Assembly (NCBI GenBank): GCA_051881715.1
Contig: JBJEQK010000180.1
Coordinates: 1-6,501 of the forward strand
Direction of reading: 5' to 3'
DNA: 6,501 nt
From: UBA1425 sp051881715
GTDB lineage: Bacteria; Bacillota; Clostridia; Oscillospirales; Acutalibacteraceae
The notes under the pieces were generated by a model. The model searched no databases and was not told the origin of the DNA. It was given only the letters and a program-made list of their open reading frames with translations. The translations under genes and the position numbers were made by a program. Below, in pieces: positions 1 to 5,775 of the stretch (position 1 is the stretch's first letter; each line of letters opens with the position of its first letter).

Positions 1-70
1 TTAAAAAGGCTTGAGCGAAACTTTTAATCCCACAAAAATCCGTGATGAACCATAAAATTCTATCAGAGTA
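1..70. other. Leader downstream of the SAM-switch terminator, no gene visible
   Basis: This stretch follows the riboswitch terminator in the minus-strand direction. I find no convincing start codon with a ribosome-binding site: the one minus-strand ATG, near 44, meets a stop after nine codons. The controlled gene must begin beyond the left edge. The minus-strand end (roughly 1-30) reads AAGTTTCGCTCAAGCC and resembles, from memory only, the edge of a dispersed repeat in Clostridia. That resemblance is weak evidence. Confidence 0.4.
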
Positions 71-105
71 CAAAAAGAAAAGACCCCATCGTTCCCGACA
101 GGATC
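71..105 (-). terminator. Intrinsic terminator of the SAM riboswitch expression platform
   Basis: On the minus strand, GATCCTGTCG pairs with CGATGGGGTC over ten base pairs (some G-T wobbles) around a GGAA tetraloop at 82-105, followed directly by TTTTCTTTTT (72-81). The 5' arm overlaps TCCTGTCGG, which can instead pair with CCGATAGGA at the 3' end of the aptamer (119-127). That alternative helix would be the antiterminator. P1, antiterminator and terminator are therefore mutually exclusive in the order expected of an OFF switch: bound SAM stabilises P1, frees the terminator arm and stops transcription. Confidence 0.9.
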
Positions 106-120
106 CTGTGTGCAAAAATC

Positions 121-203
121 CTATCGGTCAAGCGTTACCACCTTGCCCCGCAGGGTAGGTTGGTGTACGGTCATCGGGCTTGTCCCTCGCGTACTCTGGA
201 TAG
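121..203 (-). promoter_or_regulatory. SAM-I-clan (S-box-like) riboswitch aptamer, apparently lacking P4
   Basis: The aptamer senses S-adenosylmethionine and controls a gene left of the window. Read on the minus strand it has: P1, CTATC with GATAG; the S-box-like AGAGTACGCGAGGGAC block; P2, GTACG with CGTAC plus inner GGG-CCC; the GCCCGATGA loop; P3, ACCAACC with AAGGTGGT and an inner CCC-GGG hairpin. Loop CAAGC pairs with GCTTG in the joining strand as the S-box pseudoknot. Against the remembered B. subtilis yitJ S-box, the P2 and pseudoknot pairs differ in sequence but keep pairing, and the P3 base (ACCA/TGGT instead of a GCA/TGC type) also keeps it. The usual P4 hairpin between the pseudoknot strand and P1 is missing, leaving only ACC. 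That makes it shorter than a standard S-box and closer to P4-less relatives such as SAM-I/IV; the exact subfamily is uncertain. Promoter and terminator fit around it precisely. Confidence 0.88.
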
Positions 204-210
204 TAAAGTC

Positions 211-239
211 AGTATAGCAGATGAAAACGGCGTTGTCAA
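211..239 (-). promoter_or_regulatory. Sigma-A promoter of the SAM riboswitch transcript
   Basis: The minus strand shows TTGACA (234-239), a 17-base spacer and TATACT (211-216). Initiation about seven bases downstream falls near 204-205, immediately before the first base of aptamer P1 at 203. The RNA would therefore start essentially with the riboswitch. Confidence 0.87.
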
Positions 240-275
240 GTTCAGACTGTCAAACCGAAAGGCACCCTTAAATCG

Positions 276-309
276 AAAAGACCTTTGCCCATCGGACAAA
301 GGTCTTTTT
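276..309 (-). terminator. Rho-independent terminator of the tRNA-Gln gene
   Basis: AAAGACCTTTG and CAAAGGTCTTT form a perfect hairpin around a 9-base loop. On the minus strand it ends in TTTT and begins two bases after the encoded CCA end of the tRNA. The flanking A and T runs make it formally bidirectional, but only minus-strand transcription is expected here. It separates the tRNA transcript from the riboswitch promoter 37 bp further on. Confidence 0.9.
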
Positions 310-311
310 CG

Positions 312-385
312 TGGCTGGGGAATAGGGATTCGAACCCCAACAAACAGAGTCAGAGTCTGTCGTGCTACCGTTACACTATTCCCCA
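312..385 (-). tRNA. tRNA-Gln, anticodon CTG
   Basis: The 74-nt minus-strand sequence folds into a full cloverleaf. Acceptor stem TGGGGAA pairs with TTCCCCA, followed by discriminator G and an encoded CCA. The D arm is GTG/CAC with a GG-containing loop. Anticodon stem ACAGA/TCTGT encloses loop CTCTGAC, giving anticodon CTG, which reads CAG (Gln). The variable loop has four bases. The T arm TGGGG/CCCTA carries loop TTCGAAT. The weak first pair starting with T and the G discriminator are typical of bacterial tRNA-Gln. It has its own promoter (428-455) and terminator (276-309), so it appears monocistronic. Confidence 0.97.
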
Positions 386-393
386 ATACTCTG

Positions 394-416
394 CAAACGA
401 AGTGCTGTTTCGTTTG
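394..416. other. Hairpin in the tRNA-Gln 5' leader
   Basis: CAAACGAA (394-401) and TTCGTTTG (409-416) form a perfect 8-bp stem with a 7-base loop, between the tRNA promoter and the mature 5' end at 385. It would sit in the 5' leader of the precursor tRNA removed by RNase P. It has no T-run, so it is not a terminator. Function unknown. Confidence 0.5.
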
Positions 417-427
417 ACTACTCGACT

Positions 428-455
428 ATTATACATCTTTTTTGTGAAAAGTCAA
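428..455 (-). promoter_or_regulatory. Sigma-A promoter of tRNA-Gln
   Basis: The minus strand has TTGACT (450-455), a 16-base spacer rich in A, and TATAAT (428-433). Initiation would fall around 420, giving a leader of about 35 nt before the mature tRNA end. The -35 lies only 27 bp beyond the stop codon of the last operon gene. Confidence 0.85.
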
Positions 456-481
456 TACCTTTTTGCAATTTTTTCAAAAAT

Positions 482-1039
482 TTATGTGAGGATCCAGTAC
501 ACAAGAAATCCAACGGACAAGAACCACGTCACGCAGTATTTCTCAAGATAGGCGCCCACAGTGAGAATGCAAGAAGGCAGGAATGCAAAAACTTTTCCAA
601 GGACACCGACTTGACTGTCCTTGCCATAGAGGGACGTCCATGCGTGGCGGATATCCTCTGTATACGGGAACAGACTGCACATAAAGGAGGCGCCGAACAG
701 ATACAGCAGACAGTACAGCACAAACAGCGGGCAAAAACTGCCGGACAGCGGGTCGATCACATCCACGCCCAAAAAGCCCAAGGTTACGGTGCCTGCGGCA
801 AATGCAGGAAACCCGACGATGCAATTCATCACAGTCGGCAGCAGGCAGACAAAGAAGGCTTTGGCGGGGGTTTGCGCCGGTGTCATGGAGACATGGCCGG
901 AAAGGACGTTGCGGGAGACGTATCGGTCGGCGGCGTAGATGGGGATATGCAGTACGCGGCAGGTCAGATGCTCCCAAAAGCCTTTCATAAACGTGCCGGG
1001 GAAATACATCGCCTTTGTGAGCACATAAATCCATTTCAT
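482..1039 (-). CDS. Small multi-spanning membrane protein, possibly a degenerate M50-like relative
   Basis: This encodes a 185-residue hydrophobic protein that I cannot assign by name. Likely membrane segments lie at residues 61-92, 102-123 and 147-183, the last possibly two helices; there is no signal peptide. The layout is suggestive: PGTF-x3-FWEHLTCRVLHIPI (14-34) resembles the region around HExxH in M50-like proteases, LLPTVMN (66-72) resembles their P-x3-N helix, and FPYTEDIRHAW (124-134) resembles a later conserved segment. There is no HExxH itself, so any such homologue would be catalytically dead. This homology is inference at low confidence. The ATG overlaps the upstream TGA by 4 bp. 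A near-perfect GGAGGTG (1047-1053) sits 7 bp upstream inside the preceding gene, so translation is coupled and both products probably act together at the membrane. No strong terminator follows; only an AT-rich hairpin around 466-481 is present. Confidence 0.85.
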   Translation of the reverse strand: MKWIYVLTKAMYFPGTFMKGFWEHLTCRVLHIPIYAADRYVSRNVLSGHVSMTPAQTPAKAFFVCLLPTVMNCIVGFPAFAAGTVTLGFLGVDVIDPLSGSFCPLFVLYCLLYLFGASFMCSLFPYTEDIRHAWTSLYGKDSQVGVLGKVFAFLPSCILTVGAYLEKYCVTWFLSVGFLVYWILT

Positions 1040-2328
1040 TGGATCTCACCTCCGTTGGAAAGGAAGATGTCCTCCAGCGTAATTTCGCCTGCGGCAAACA
1101 GATCCACCTGCGCATAGGGGACGTAGCTGTCCAGAAGCGCTTTATACTCCCGATACACAGCCGTATCTGCGTTCCTATGGGCGCAGACTGCGATGGTCGC
1201 AACGTGCTCCAGTGTCGCAGTCGAGGGACTGTAGGAGGCAACGAGGATGTCCTGTGCAGTTTTGCTATCACCCTGCAGCATGAGGATGATGGCACGCTGA
1301 CGTTCCATTTCACTGCTGGGTGCAGTCAGCGCGAGGGCACGGTCATAGACGGTCAGCGCCTCGTCATACTTTTGCAGCAGCCGCAATTCCGCCATGGTAT
1401 AGGCGATGGAGGACGGCGCCGAGGCGTCCAGCTTCATCAGGCGGTTGCACAGCACCAACGCTTTTTCGTACTCTTCAGCCAGATTATAGGCACGGATGCC
1501 TTCGCTGGCATACAGCCACAGACTGTCGGGCGCCATTTGGACGAGGGTATCGAGATGGGCGCAGGTACGCTCCGGGTCGTCTCCCAAGGAGTAGGACACG
1601 GAGAAACGGTAATACTCTGCCATATAATCCGGGGTGTCGGGGCACTTTTGCAGTGCATCCTCCACCAGAGCGACCATCTCGTCGTAGCTGCCGGTGTCGC
1701 CGGCGGGCAGGGTGTCCTTATAGGCACTGACGTTTTTCTGCATCTGCTCCACGAAAGCGGCGATGCGGCTGTATTCCCCATAGATATCCTGCAAGGAGCG
1801 GGGAACATTTCCGGCAAAGTAACTGTCGATGGCAAGACCTGCCTGATAGGGACCGTTGAGCCGGTACAGAGCACGGATCTGCTTTTGCAGTGTGGCGGAG
1901 CCGTTGGTGAAATATTTGCCGGAACTGTCCGCAAATAACAGCTCGTTCAGCTTTTTTGCGACGTTGTACGAGTTTTCATAGGCGGTGTAGCAGCCTTTCA
2001 GATCGCCGCTTTCCAGCGCCTTATCGCCTTGAACGACTTGACGGGCGATCAGCAGGTTGACCCCCAGCACGAACACAGAGAACAGCATGACCAGCGCCGC
2101 CAGCGCGGCACCGATTACGGCGCCGGCCGGGATGGGATAGTGATGCATCTGTTCCAAGCACTGCGCGCAGTAAGTCTCGCCGTGTTCCACGGGGGCATCA
2201 CAGCGTTCGCACACGCAGGGCTTTTCGTCGCCGTTCGGCTCCGAAGGTGTTTCGGGGATGTCCTCCAAATCCTGAATGAGGATATCCTGTTCCTCGGGCA
2301 CGGGGTTCGGTACAGGCTGATCGCTCAC
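1036..2328 (-). CDS. Membrane-anchored zinc-ribbon protein with TPR-like extracytoplasmic domain
   Basis: This encodes a protein of about 430 residues of unknown specific function. From the chosen start, residues 1-36 are acidic and proline-rich. Residues 38-57 hold CVCERC and CAQC, a short four-cysteine zinc ribbon of the kind found at the cytoplasmic end of many Firmicute membrane proteins. Residues 68-95 are one strongly hydrophobic helix. The remaining ~330 residues are alpha-helical, with TPR-like signatures such as GDKALESGDLKGCYTAYENS (start ~102) and YDEALTVYDRALAL. Such repeats usually mediate protein-protein contacts; the arrangement suggests a cytoplasmic metal-binding head and an outside helical scaffold. 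The first in-frame GTG (2337) overlaps the only ribosome-binding site, GGAG at 2337-2340, whereas GTG at 2328 lies 8 bp beyond it, so the second is preferred. The gene follows an oxidoreductase by 15 bp and overlaps the next gene by 4 bp. Confidence 0.9.
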   Translation of the reverse strand: MSDQPVPNPVPEEQDILIQDLEDIPETPSEPNGDEKPCVCERCDAPVEHGETYCAQCLEQMHHYPIPAGAVIGAALAALVMLFSVFVLGVNLLIARQVVQGDKALESGDLKGCYTAYENSYNVAKKLNELLFADSSGKYFTNGSATLQKQIRALYRLNGPYQAGLAIDSYFAGNVPRSLQDIYGEYSRIAAFVEQMQKNVSAYKDTLPAGDTGSYDEMVALVEDALQKCPDTPDYMAEYYRFSVSYSLGDDPERTCAHLDTLVQMAPDSLWLYASEGIRAYNLAEEYEKALVLCNRLMKLDASAPSSIAYTMAELRLLQKYDEALTVYDRALALTAPSSEMERQRAIILMLQGDSKTAQDILVASYSPSTATLEHVATIAVCAHRNADTAVYREYKALLDSYVPYAQVDLFAAGEITLEDIFLSNGGEIQ

Positions 2329-2336
2329 GTCGTTCA

Positions 2337-2340
2337 CTCC
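2337..2340 (-). promoter_or_regulatory. RBS that selects the GTG start at 2328
   Basis: GGAG on the minus strand is followed by an 8-base spacer and GTG at 2328-2326. The alternative GTG at 2337-2335 begins on the last base of this same GGAG and has no other site upstream, so the shorter reading is favoured. Confidence 0.65.
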
Positions 2341-2343
2341 AAA

Positions 2344-3378
2344 TCAGTCGAAAATAACGGGCTTGCCGGTCTTGGCGGACTCATAGACAGCGTTGACGAT
2401 GCGGACGCTCTTGATGGCTTCCATGGGCAGGATCTGCGGGTCACGGTCGTCCAGCACTGCCGCAATCATATCCTCCACCATGGAGGCATGACCGGTGCAG
2501 AGCGTGGGATCGAGGGCAGCTGCGGCGCTGTTGCCGGCGTAGGTTTCCAGCATCTTCGCTTCTTCGCCCTCTTCGGCGCCTTCGATCTTCCACAGGAGCA
2601 TGGTGTCGCCGTTGGCTTCGATAGAGCCCTTGGTGCCGTAGACCTTGATGCCGGTGTTCAGACCCGGGTACGCACAGGTGGTGCTGACAAAGGTCGCCAC
2701 AGCGCCGGACTTGAACTCGATCAGGGAAGCGGTGAAGTCCTCGGTCTCGATCTTGTGGTTGTAGATGCCGACCTTGGAGGTGACGGACTTGACATCGCCC
2801 ATGATCCACTGCATGAGATCCACGGTATGTACGGCCTGGTTCATCAAAGAGCCGCCGCCGTCCATCTCCCAAGTGCCTCTCCAGCCGCCGTTGTCATAGT
2901 ATTCCTGGGTGCGGAACCACTTGACTTCAAAGTCGCCGTAGAACAGATCGCCGAGACGACCGCTGCGAACAGCGTCCAGGATGGGCGCCATATCCGCATT
3001 GTTGCGGTTCTGGTGGATAACGCCGGCTTTCTTGCCGGTGCGCACACGGGCTTCTTCAATGCGCATGGCGGCTTCGACGGTGATGTCGATGGGCTTTTCC
3101 ACAAGGACATTCTTGCCCGCCTCCAGCGCACGGACAGCAAGGTCAGCGTGCATACCGCTGGGAACACAGATGCTGACGATGTCGATGTCGGGGTTCTTGA
3201 GCATCTCGTCAAAGTCGAGATAGGTCAGTGTGCCGGGGAACTCCGCCGAGACCTTATCCAGCTTTTCCTGAATGAGGTCGCACACGGCGATCAGATCGGC
3301 ACGTTCGGAATTGGCTGCGGCCCTGACGTGGTTGACACCAACGCCCAGACCGACTACTGCATAGCCTGCTTTTTTCAT
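2344..3378 (-). CDS. Gfo/Idh/MocA-family oxidoreductase, sugar dehydrogenase-like
   Basis: This is a predicted cytoplasmic NAD(P)-dependent oxidoreductase of 344 residues, the normal family length. An N-terminal Rossmann fold opens with VVGLGVGVNH (8-17), a variant of the usual GxGxxG. The EKP signature is at 94-96, with the family's active-site lysine at 95. The C-terminal alpha/beta domain carries a WRGTW (166-170) and GGGSLMNQAVH (174-184) block in which His184 is the probable catalytic histidine and Asn replaces the common Asp. The FRTQEYYDNGGWRGTW-GGG-MNQ-H arrangement resembles sugar-nucleotide 3-dehydrogenases of the WlbA/WbpB type and related sugar oxidoreductases, but the substrate cannot be read from sequence. 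ATG is preceded by GGAGG (3387-3391, 8-bp spacing) lying in the last codons of the upstream gene, which ends 3 bp away. Pairing with a second family member suggests two steps on one substrate or two related substrates. Confidence 0.95.
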   Translation of the reverse strand: MKKAGYAVVGLGVGVNHVRAAANSERADLIAVCDLIQEKLDKVSAEFPGTLTYLDFDEMLKNPDIDIVSICVPSGMHADLAVRALEAGKNVLVEKPIDITVEAAMRIEEARVRTGKKAGVIHQNRNNADMAPILDAVRSGRLGDLFYGDFEVKWFRTQEYYDNGGWRGTWEMDGGGSLMNQAVHTVDLMQWIMGDVKSVTSKVGIYNHKIETEDFTASLIEFKSGAVATFVSTTCAYPGLNTGIKVYGTKGSIEANGDTMLLWKIEGAEEGEEAKMLETYAGNSAAAALDPTLCTGHASMVEDMIAAVLDDRDPQILPMEAIKSVRIVNAVYESAKTGKPVIFD

Positions 3379-3381
3379 GGT

Positions 3382-4365
3382 TTATTCCTCCGTTTTATGT
3401 TTCTGAAAATCTACGCCCATTTTGGCACGGGCGAGATCTGTGACAGCTAAGGAAAGGTCGGTCACACAGCGGAAAGGCGCCGCCGATGCGCCGTCGATAC
3501 AGGAAAGAAAATCACGCAGTTCATAGTACATATCCGTATGCGCATTTTCCGTTTCGTAGACCTCCTGCGAACCGTCCCGGCGCAAAAGGCGAACCTTGCG
3601 CGGGCGGGACATACAGTCGATGTGGATGCATCCCTTTTCTCCTTGGATCTCACACGGCAGCTTGCCGTCCGTGATTTTGGAGTAGGTGAGCTTTGCGAGG
3701 TGGTGCGGGTATTTGGCCGTAATGGTGCCGCAGCCGTCGATACTGCCATCGAGAAACAGACAGCTGCCGTCCACCTCCTGCGGCATACCGAACAGGTGCG
3801 TGAGCATATGCACACAGTAGATGCCGATATCCATCAGCGCACCGTTGCCGAGAGTGGGGTCAAAGGCGTTTTCCACAATGCCGTTTTTGAATTTATCGTA
3901 TCGGGAAGAGTATTGACAGTAAGAGAAGTCCGCAAACCGAACCGGTGAAATTTCCTGCAAAAAAGTGCGGATAATGCCCAGTGCGGGCAGATGTGCCGGC
4001 ATCATCGCCTCCATCAGCACGCGGTGATTTTTGTCGGCGGCGGCGCACATACGGGCAAAGCCCTCCCGATCGGGGGCGGCAGGCTTTTCCACAAGAACGT
4101 GCTTTCCGCCCTCCAGCAGGGCGACTGCCTGTGCTTCATGGCAGGCATTGGGGCTGGCAATGTAAACAAAATCTATGTCGGGGTCTGCGGCAAGCGCCGA
4201 CAGATCTGTGTAGATGCGTTCGGCGCCATGCTTGTCGGCGTATGCTCGGGCGGTGTCCTCCCGGCGGGAATAGACGCCCAGCAGATGTACGTCCGCACAT
4301 TCTGCGCAGCTTTCCAAAAAAGAGTCCACAACGAAGTTGCGTCCGATGACTGCGAAATTTTTCAT
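3382..4365 (-). CDS. Gfo/Idh/MocA-family oxidoreductase, dihydrodiol dehydrogenase-like
   Basis: This is a second predicted NAD(P)-dependent oxidoreductase, 327 residues, only distantly similar to its neighbour. The nucleotide-binding turn is VIGRNFVVDSF (6-16), a glycine-poor variant. YIASPNACH (68-76) and HVLVEKPAA (89-97) are standard; Lys94 of EKP is the family's active-site lysine. LMEAMMPAHLP (117-127) and GNGALMDIGIYCVH (173-186, with Asp179 and Tyr183) match the branch that includes trans-dihydrodiol dehydrogenase-like and YulF-like proteins, whose substrates are mostly unknown sugars or polyols. The ATG overlaps the TGA of the pfoR-like gene by 4 bp (4362-4365) and has only a weak GGATG ahead, so translation probably depends on coupling from upstream. 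The precise reaction is not identified. Confidence 0.93.
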   Translation of the reverse strand: MKNFAVIGRNFVVDSFLESCAECADVHLLGVYSRREDTARAYADKHGAERIYTDLSALAADPDIDFVYIASPNACHEAQAVALLEGGKHVLVEKPAAPDREGFARMCAAADKNHRVLMEAMMPAHLPALGIIRTFLQEISPVRFADFSYCQYSSRYDKFKNGIVENAFDPTLGNGALMDIGIYCVHMLTHLFGMPQEVDGSCLFLDGSIDGCGTITAKYPHHLAKLTYSKITDGKLPCEIQGEKGCIHIDCMSRPRKVRLLRRDGSQEVYETENAHTDMYYELRDFLSCIDGASAAPFRCVTDLSLAVTDLARAKMGVDFQKHKTEE

Positions 4366-5453
4366 GAATGCACATCCAGTTTCAGGTCATTTTCACGGAT
4401 AAGCCCGGCTTTGCGCATGGGCTCGGCGATCAGGAGCGTCAGAAGCGCAGGCGCAACAAAATACAGCCCGATGATCTCAACGAGAATCACCGTCGGCTTG
4501 GCGCCGGCGTCGAGCATGGTCTGGTATGTCATAATGGGACCGATCAGCCCGGAGGTGCCCATACCGGCGCCGGTGGAATTGCACTGCATGGAAAGCAATG
4601 TGGACACAGGTCCGAGAATGGCGGAGGCGAGTATGGGCGGCAGCCAGATCAGCGGTCGCTTGACGATATTGGGCATTTGGAGCATGGAAGTGCCGATGCC
4701 TTGGGCGATCAGACCACCAAAGCGGTTTTCACGGTAGCTCATGACGGCAAAGCCGATCATCTGCGTACAGCATCCGATACAGGCTGCGCCGGCCGCTGTG
4801 CCGGAAAGGCTGAGGATCACCCCGATGGCGGCGGAGCTGATGGGAAGCGTCAGTGCCATACCCATGAGCACGGAGACGACCACGCCCATGAGGATCGGTT
4901 TTTGCACGGTGCCCCAGTTGATCAGTGCGCCGAAAGAAGTCATCAGGTTGGAGATGGGGGTGCCGATCAGCAGTCCCACGGCAGAGCCGGAACCGATGGC
5001 GACAAGGGGGGTGAGGAGAATATCCAGCTTGGTTTTGCCGGAAACCAGTGCGCCCAGCTCTGCAGCGGTAAAGGCGGCAAGGAATGCGCCCAGCGGTTCC
5101 CCGGGACCGGAGAGCACCACGGCGCCGTCCACAAGAACCGTACCGGCGGTGAGCTTGGCGGCGAAGGCGCCCACAAGACCTGCGACGCCGCAGGATACGG
5201 TGACCAGCGGAGAACGCTCGTATTTGCGGGCGATGCCGACACCGATTCCGGCGCCGGTCAGCGCTTTGGCAAGGGAAGCAACGGAGCCGATGTAAAAGGC
5301 GACACTGCCGCTCAGAAAAGCGGCAACTTGGGAGAGAATGGTGCCGACGATCAGCGTGGAAAACAAACCCAGAGCCATGCCGGAAAGCCCGTCGATAAAA
5401 ACATGGCGCAAATATTGAACGATACGGGACACGATCCCCGTTTGCTCTTTCAA
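4362..5453 (-). CDS. PfoR-like membrane protein, PTS EIIC_2 family
   Basis: This polytopic membrane protein of about 363 residues belongs to the PfoR/PTS_EIIC_2 group, named after a Clostridium perfringens protein linked to perfringolysin regulation and related to sugar-PTS membrane subunits. It is almost entirely hydrophobic, with some nine to ten likely helices. Recognisable blocks, numbered from the chosen start, are PISSAAIG (204-211), GCCTQMIGFAVMSYREN (227-243), GTSMLQMPNIVKRP (254-267) and NSTGAGMGTSGLIGPI (292-307). No IIA or IIB domain is fused or encoded nearby, so it may be an orphan permease or a sensor. The first in-frame start, TTG at 5474, would lie at about the fifth transcribed base with no ribosome-binding site. 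TTG at 5453 lies 9 bp after AAGGGG and is preferred. It is the first gene of the operon, and its downstream oxidoreductases suggest its ligand is a sugar or polyol. The literature role as toxin regulator should not be transferred. Confidence 0.93.
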   Translation of the reverse strand: MKEQTGIVSRIVQYLRHVFIDGLSGMALGLFSTLIVGTILSQVAAFLSGSVAFYIGSVASLAKALTGAGIGVGIARKYERSPLVTVSCGVAGLVGAFAAKLTAGTVLVDGAVVLSGPGEPLGAFLAAFTAAELGALVSGKTKLDILLTPLVAIGSGSAVGLLIGTPISNLMTSFGALINWGTVQKPILMGVVVSVLMGMALTLPISSAAIGVILSLSGTAAGAACIGCCTQMIGFAVMSYRENRFGGLIAQGIGTSMLQMPNIVKRPLIWLPPILASAILGPVSTLLSMQCNSTGAGMGTSGLIGPIMTYQTMLDAGAKPTVILVEIIGLYFVAPALLTLLIAEPMRKAGLIRENDLKLDVHS

Positions 5454-5460
5454 ATCAATC

Positions 5461-5468
5461 TTCCCCTT
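5461..5468 (-). promoter_or_regulatory. RBS that selects the TTG start of the PfoR-like gene
   Basis: The minus strand reads AAGGGGAA here; nine bases separate GGGG from TTG at 5453-5451. Together with a predicted transcription start near 5478 it gives a leader of about 25 nt and argues against the earlier TTG at 5474. Confidence 0.65.
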
Positions 5469-5484
5469 ATACAAGCATAAAGAA

Positions 5485-5513
5485 ATTATAGCACAATATT
5501 TTTGCTATGTCAA
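5485..5513 (-). promoter_or_regulatory. Consensus sigma-A promoter of the five-gene operon
   Basis: The minus strand carries perfect TTGACA (5508-5513), a 17-base spacer and perfect TATAAT (5485-5490). It is the only convincing promoter upstream of the PfoR-like gene and would start transcription near 5478. A match this strong implies high basal activity unless repressed. Confidence 0.92.
5488..5508. promoter_or_regulatory. Candidate operator: inverted repeat in the promoter spacer
   Basis: ATAGCA (5488-5493) and TGCTAT (5503-5508) are perfect inverted arms, and two more symmetric A-T pairs lie inside, giving 8 of 10 dyad matches around position 5498. The dyad spans exactly from the -10 to the edge of the -35, the classic place for a dimeric repressor. 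No regulator gene is present in the window, so its identity is unknown. Confidence 0.5.
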
Positions 5514-5600
5514 ATTTTGTATAGGGCAATACCGCACGTTTTTCAAAAGACGCTCTTTACGGAAAATTGTGAGGAGCGAAAGAAGATTTCCTACGATGCC
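5514..5600. other. Intergenic, no gene; possible weak stem
   Basis: AT-rich spacer between the operon promoter and the repeat array. CGCTC (5551-5555) and GAGCG (5574-5578) could pair around an 18-base loop. I see no coding sequence or clear regulatory signal. Confidence 0.4.
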
Positions 5601-5641
5601 CGTGCAAAATTTTGCACGCATCAAAAACATTAGCCGGCTAA
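5601..5641. repeat. Palindrome pair, unit 0 of the intergenic array
   Basis: A perfect 18-bp palindrome CGTGCAAAATTTTGCACG (5601-5618) is followed 11 bp later by the 12-bp palindrome TTAGCCGGCTAA (5630-5641). The same pair, with similar spacing, recurs at 6075-6119 and in slightly decayed form at 6428-6472. Confidence 0.85.
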
Positions 5642-5660
5642 CGAATTGCGTGGTGTCGCC

Positions 5661-5705
5661 TTAATGAATAATGAAGTCGCTTCGCTGATGAACAATGCAT
5701 AATTT
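5661..5705. repeat. Possible dispersed AATGAATAATG/ATGCATAATT repeat fragment
   Basis: TTAATGAATAATGAAG, a short GTCGCTTCGC stem-like core and ATGCATAATTTCGG resemble a non-coding repeat type I recall from Clostridia intergenic regions. Only one copy is in the window, so the assignment rests on memory. Confidence 0.35.
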
Positions 5706-5775
5706 CGGTGGCTTTGCAAGCAAAATATTATAATCGTGATACGACCATTCCGCATAGATCTTATACATCACATCT

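Noticed and set aside
362..1117. Plus-strand open frame overlapping the tRNA and the membrane protein gene
   Set aside because: It begins inside the tRNA and covers the opposite strand of a real gene.
1039..1938. Plus-strand open frame of 299 codons opposite the TPR gene
   Set aside because: Antisense shadow; the minus strand has zinc-ribbon, membrane and repeat signatures plus proper gene junctions.
2029..3450. Plus-strand open frame of 473 codons over the first oxidoreductase
   Set aside because: Antisense shadow spanning two real genes; no RBS or recognisable domain.
5472..5474. TTG at 5474 as the start of the PfoR-like protein
   Set aside because: It lies about five bases from the predicted transcript start and has no ribosome-binding site.
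4368..5480. Long plus-strand open frame (370 codons) opposite the PfoR-like gene
   Set aside because: Shadow frame: low-complexity Gly/His/Asp/Gln translation, while the minus strand gives a clear family match.
5729..5734. TATAAT on the plus strand as a promoter
   Set aside because: The hexamer 17 bp upstream (CGGTGG) is not a -35, and no gene follows to the right.
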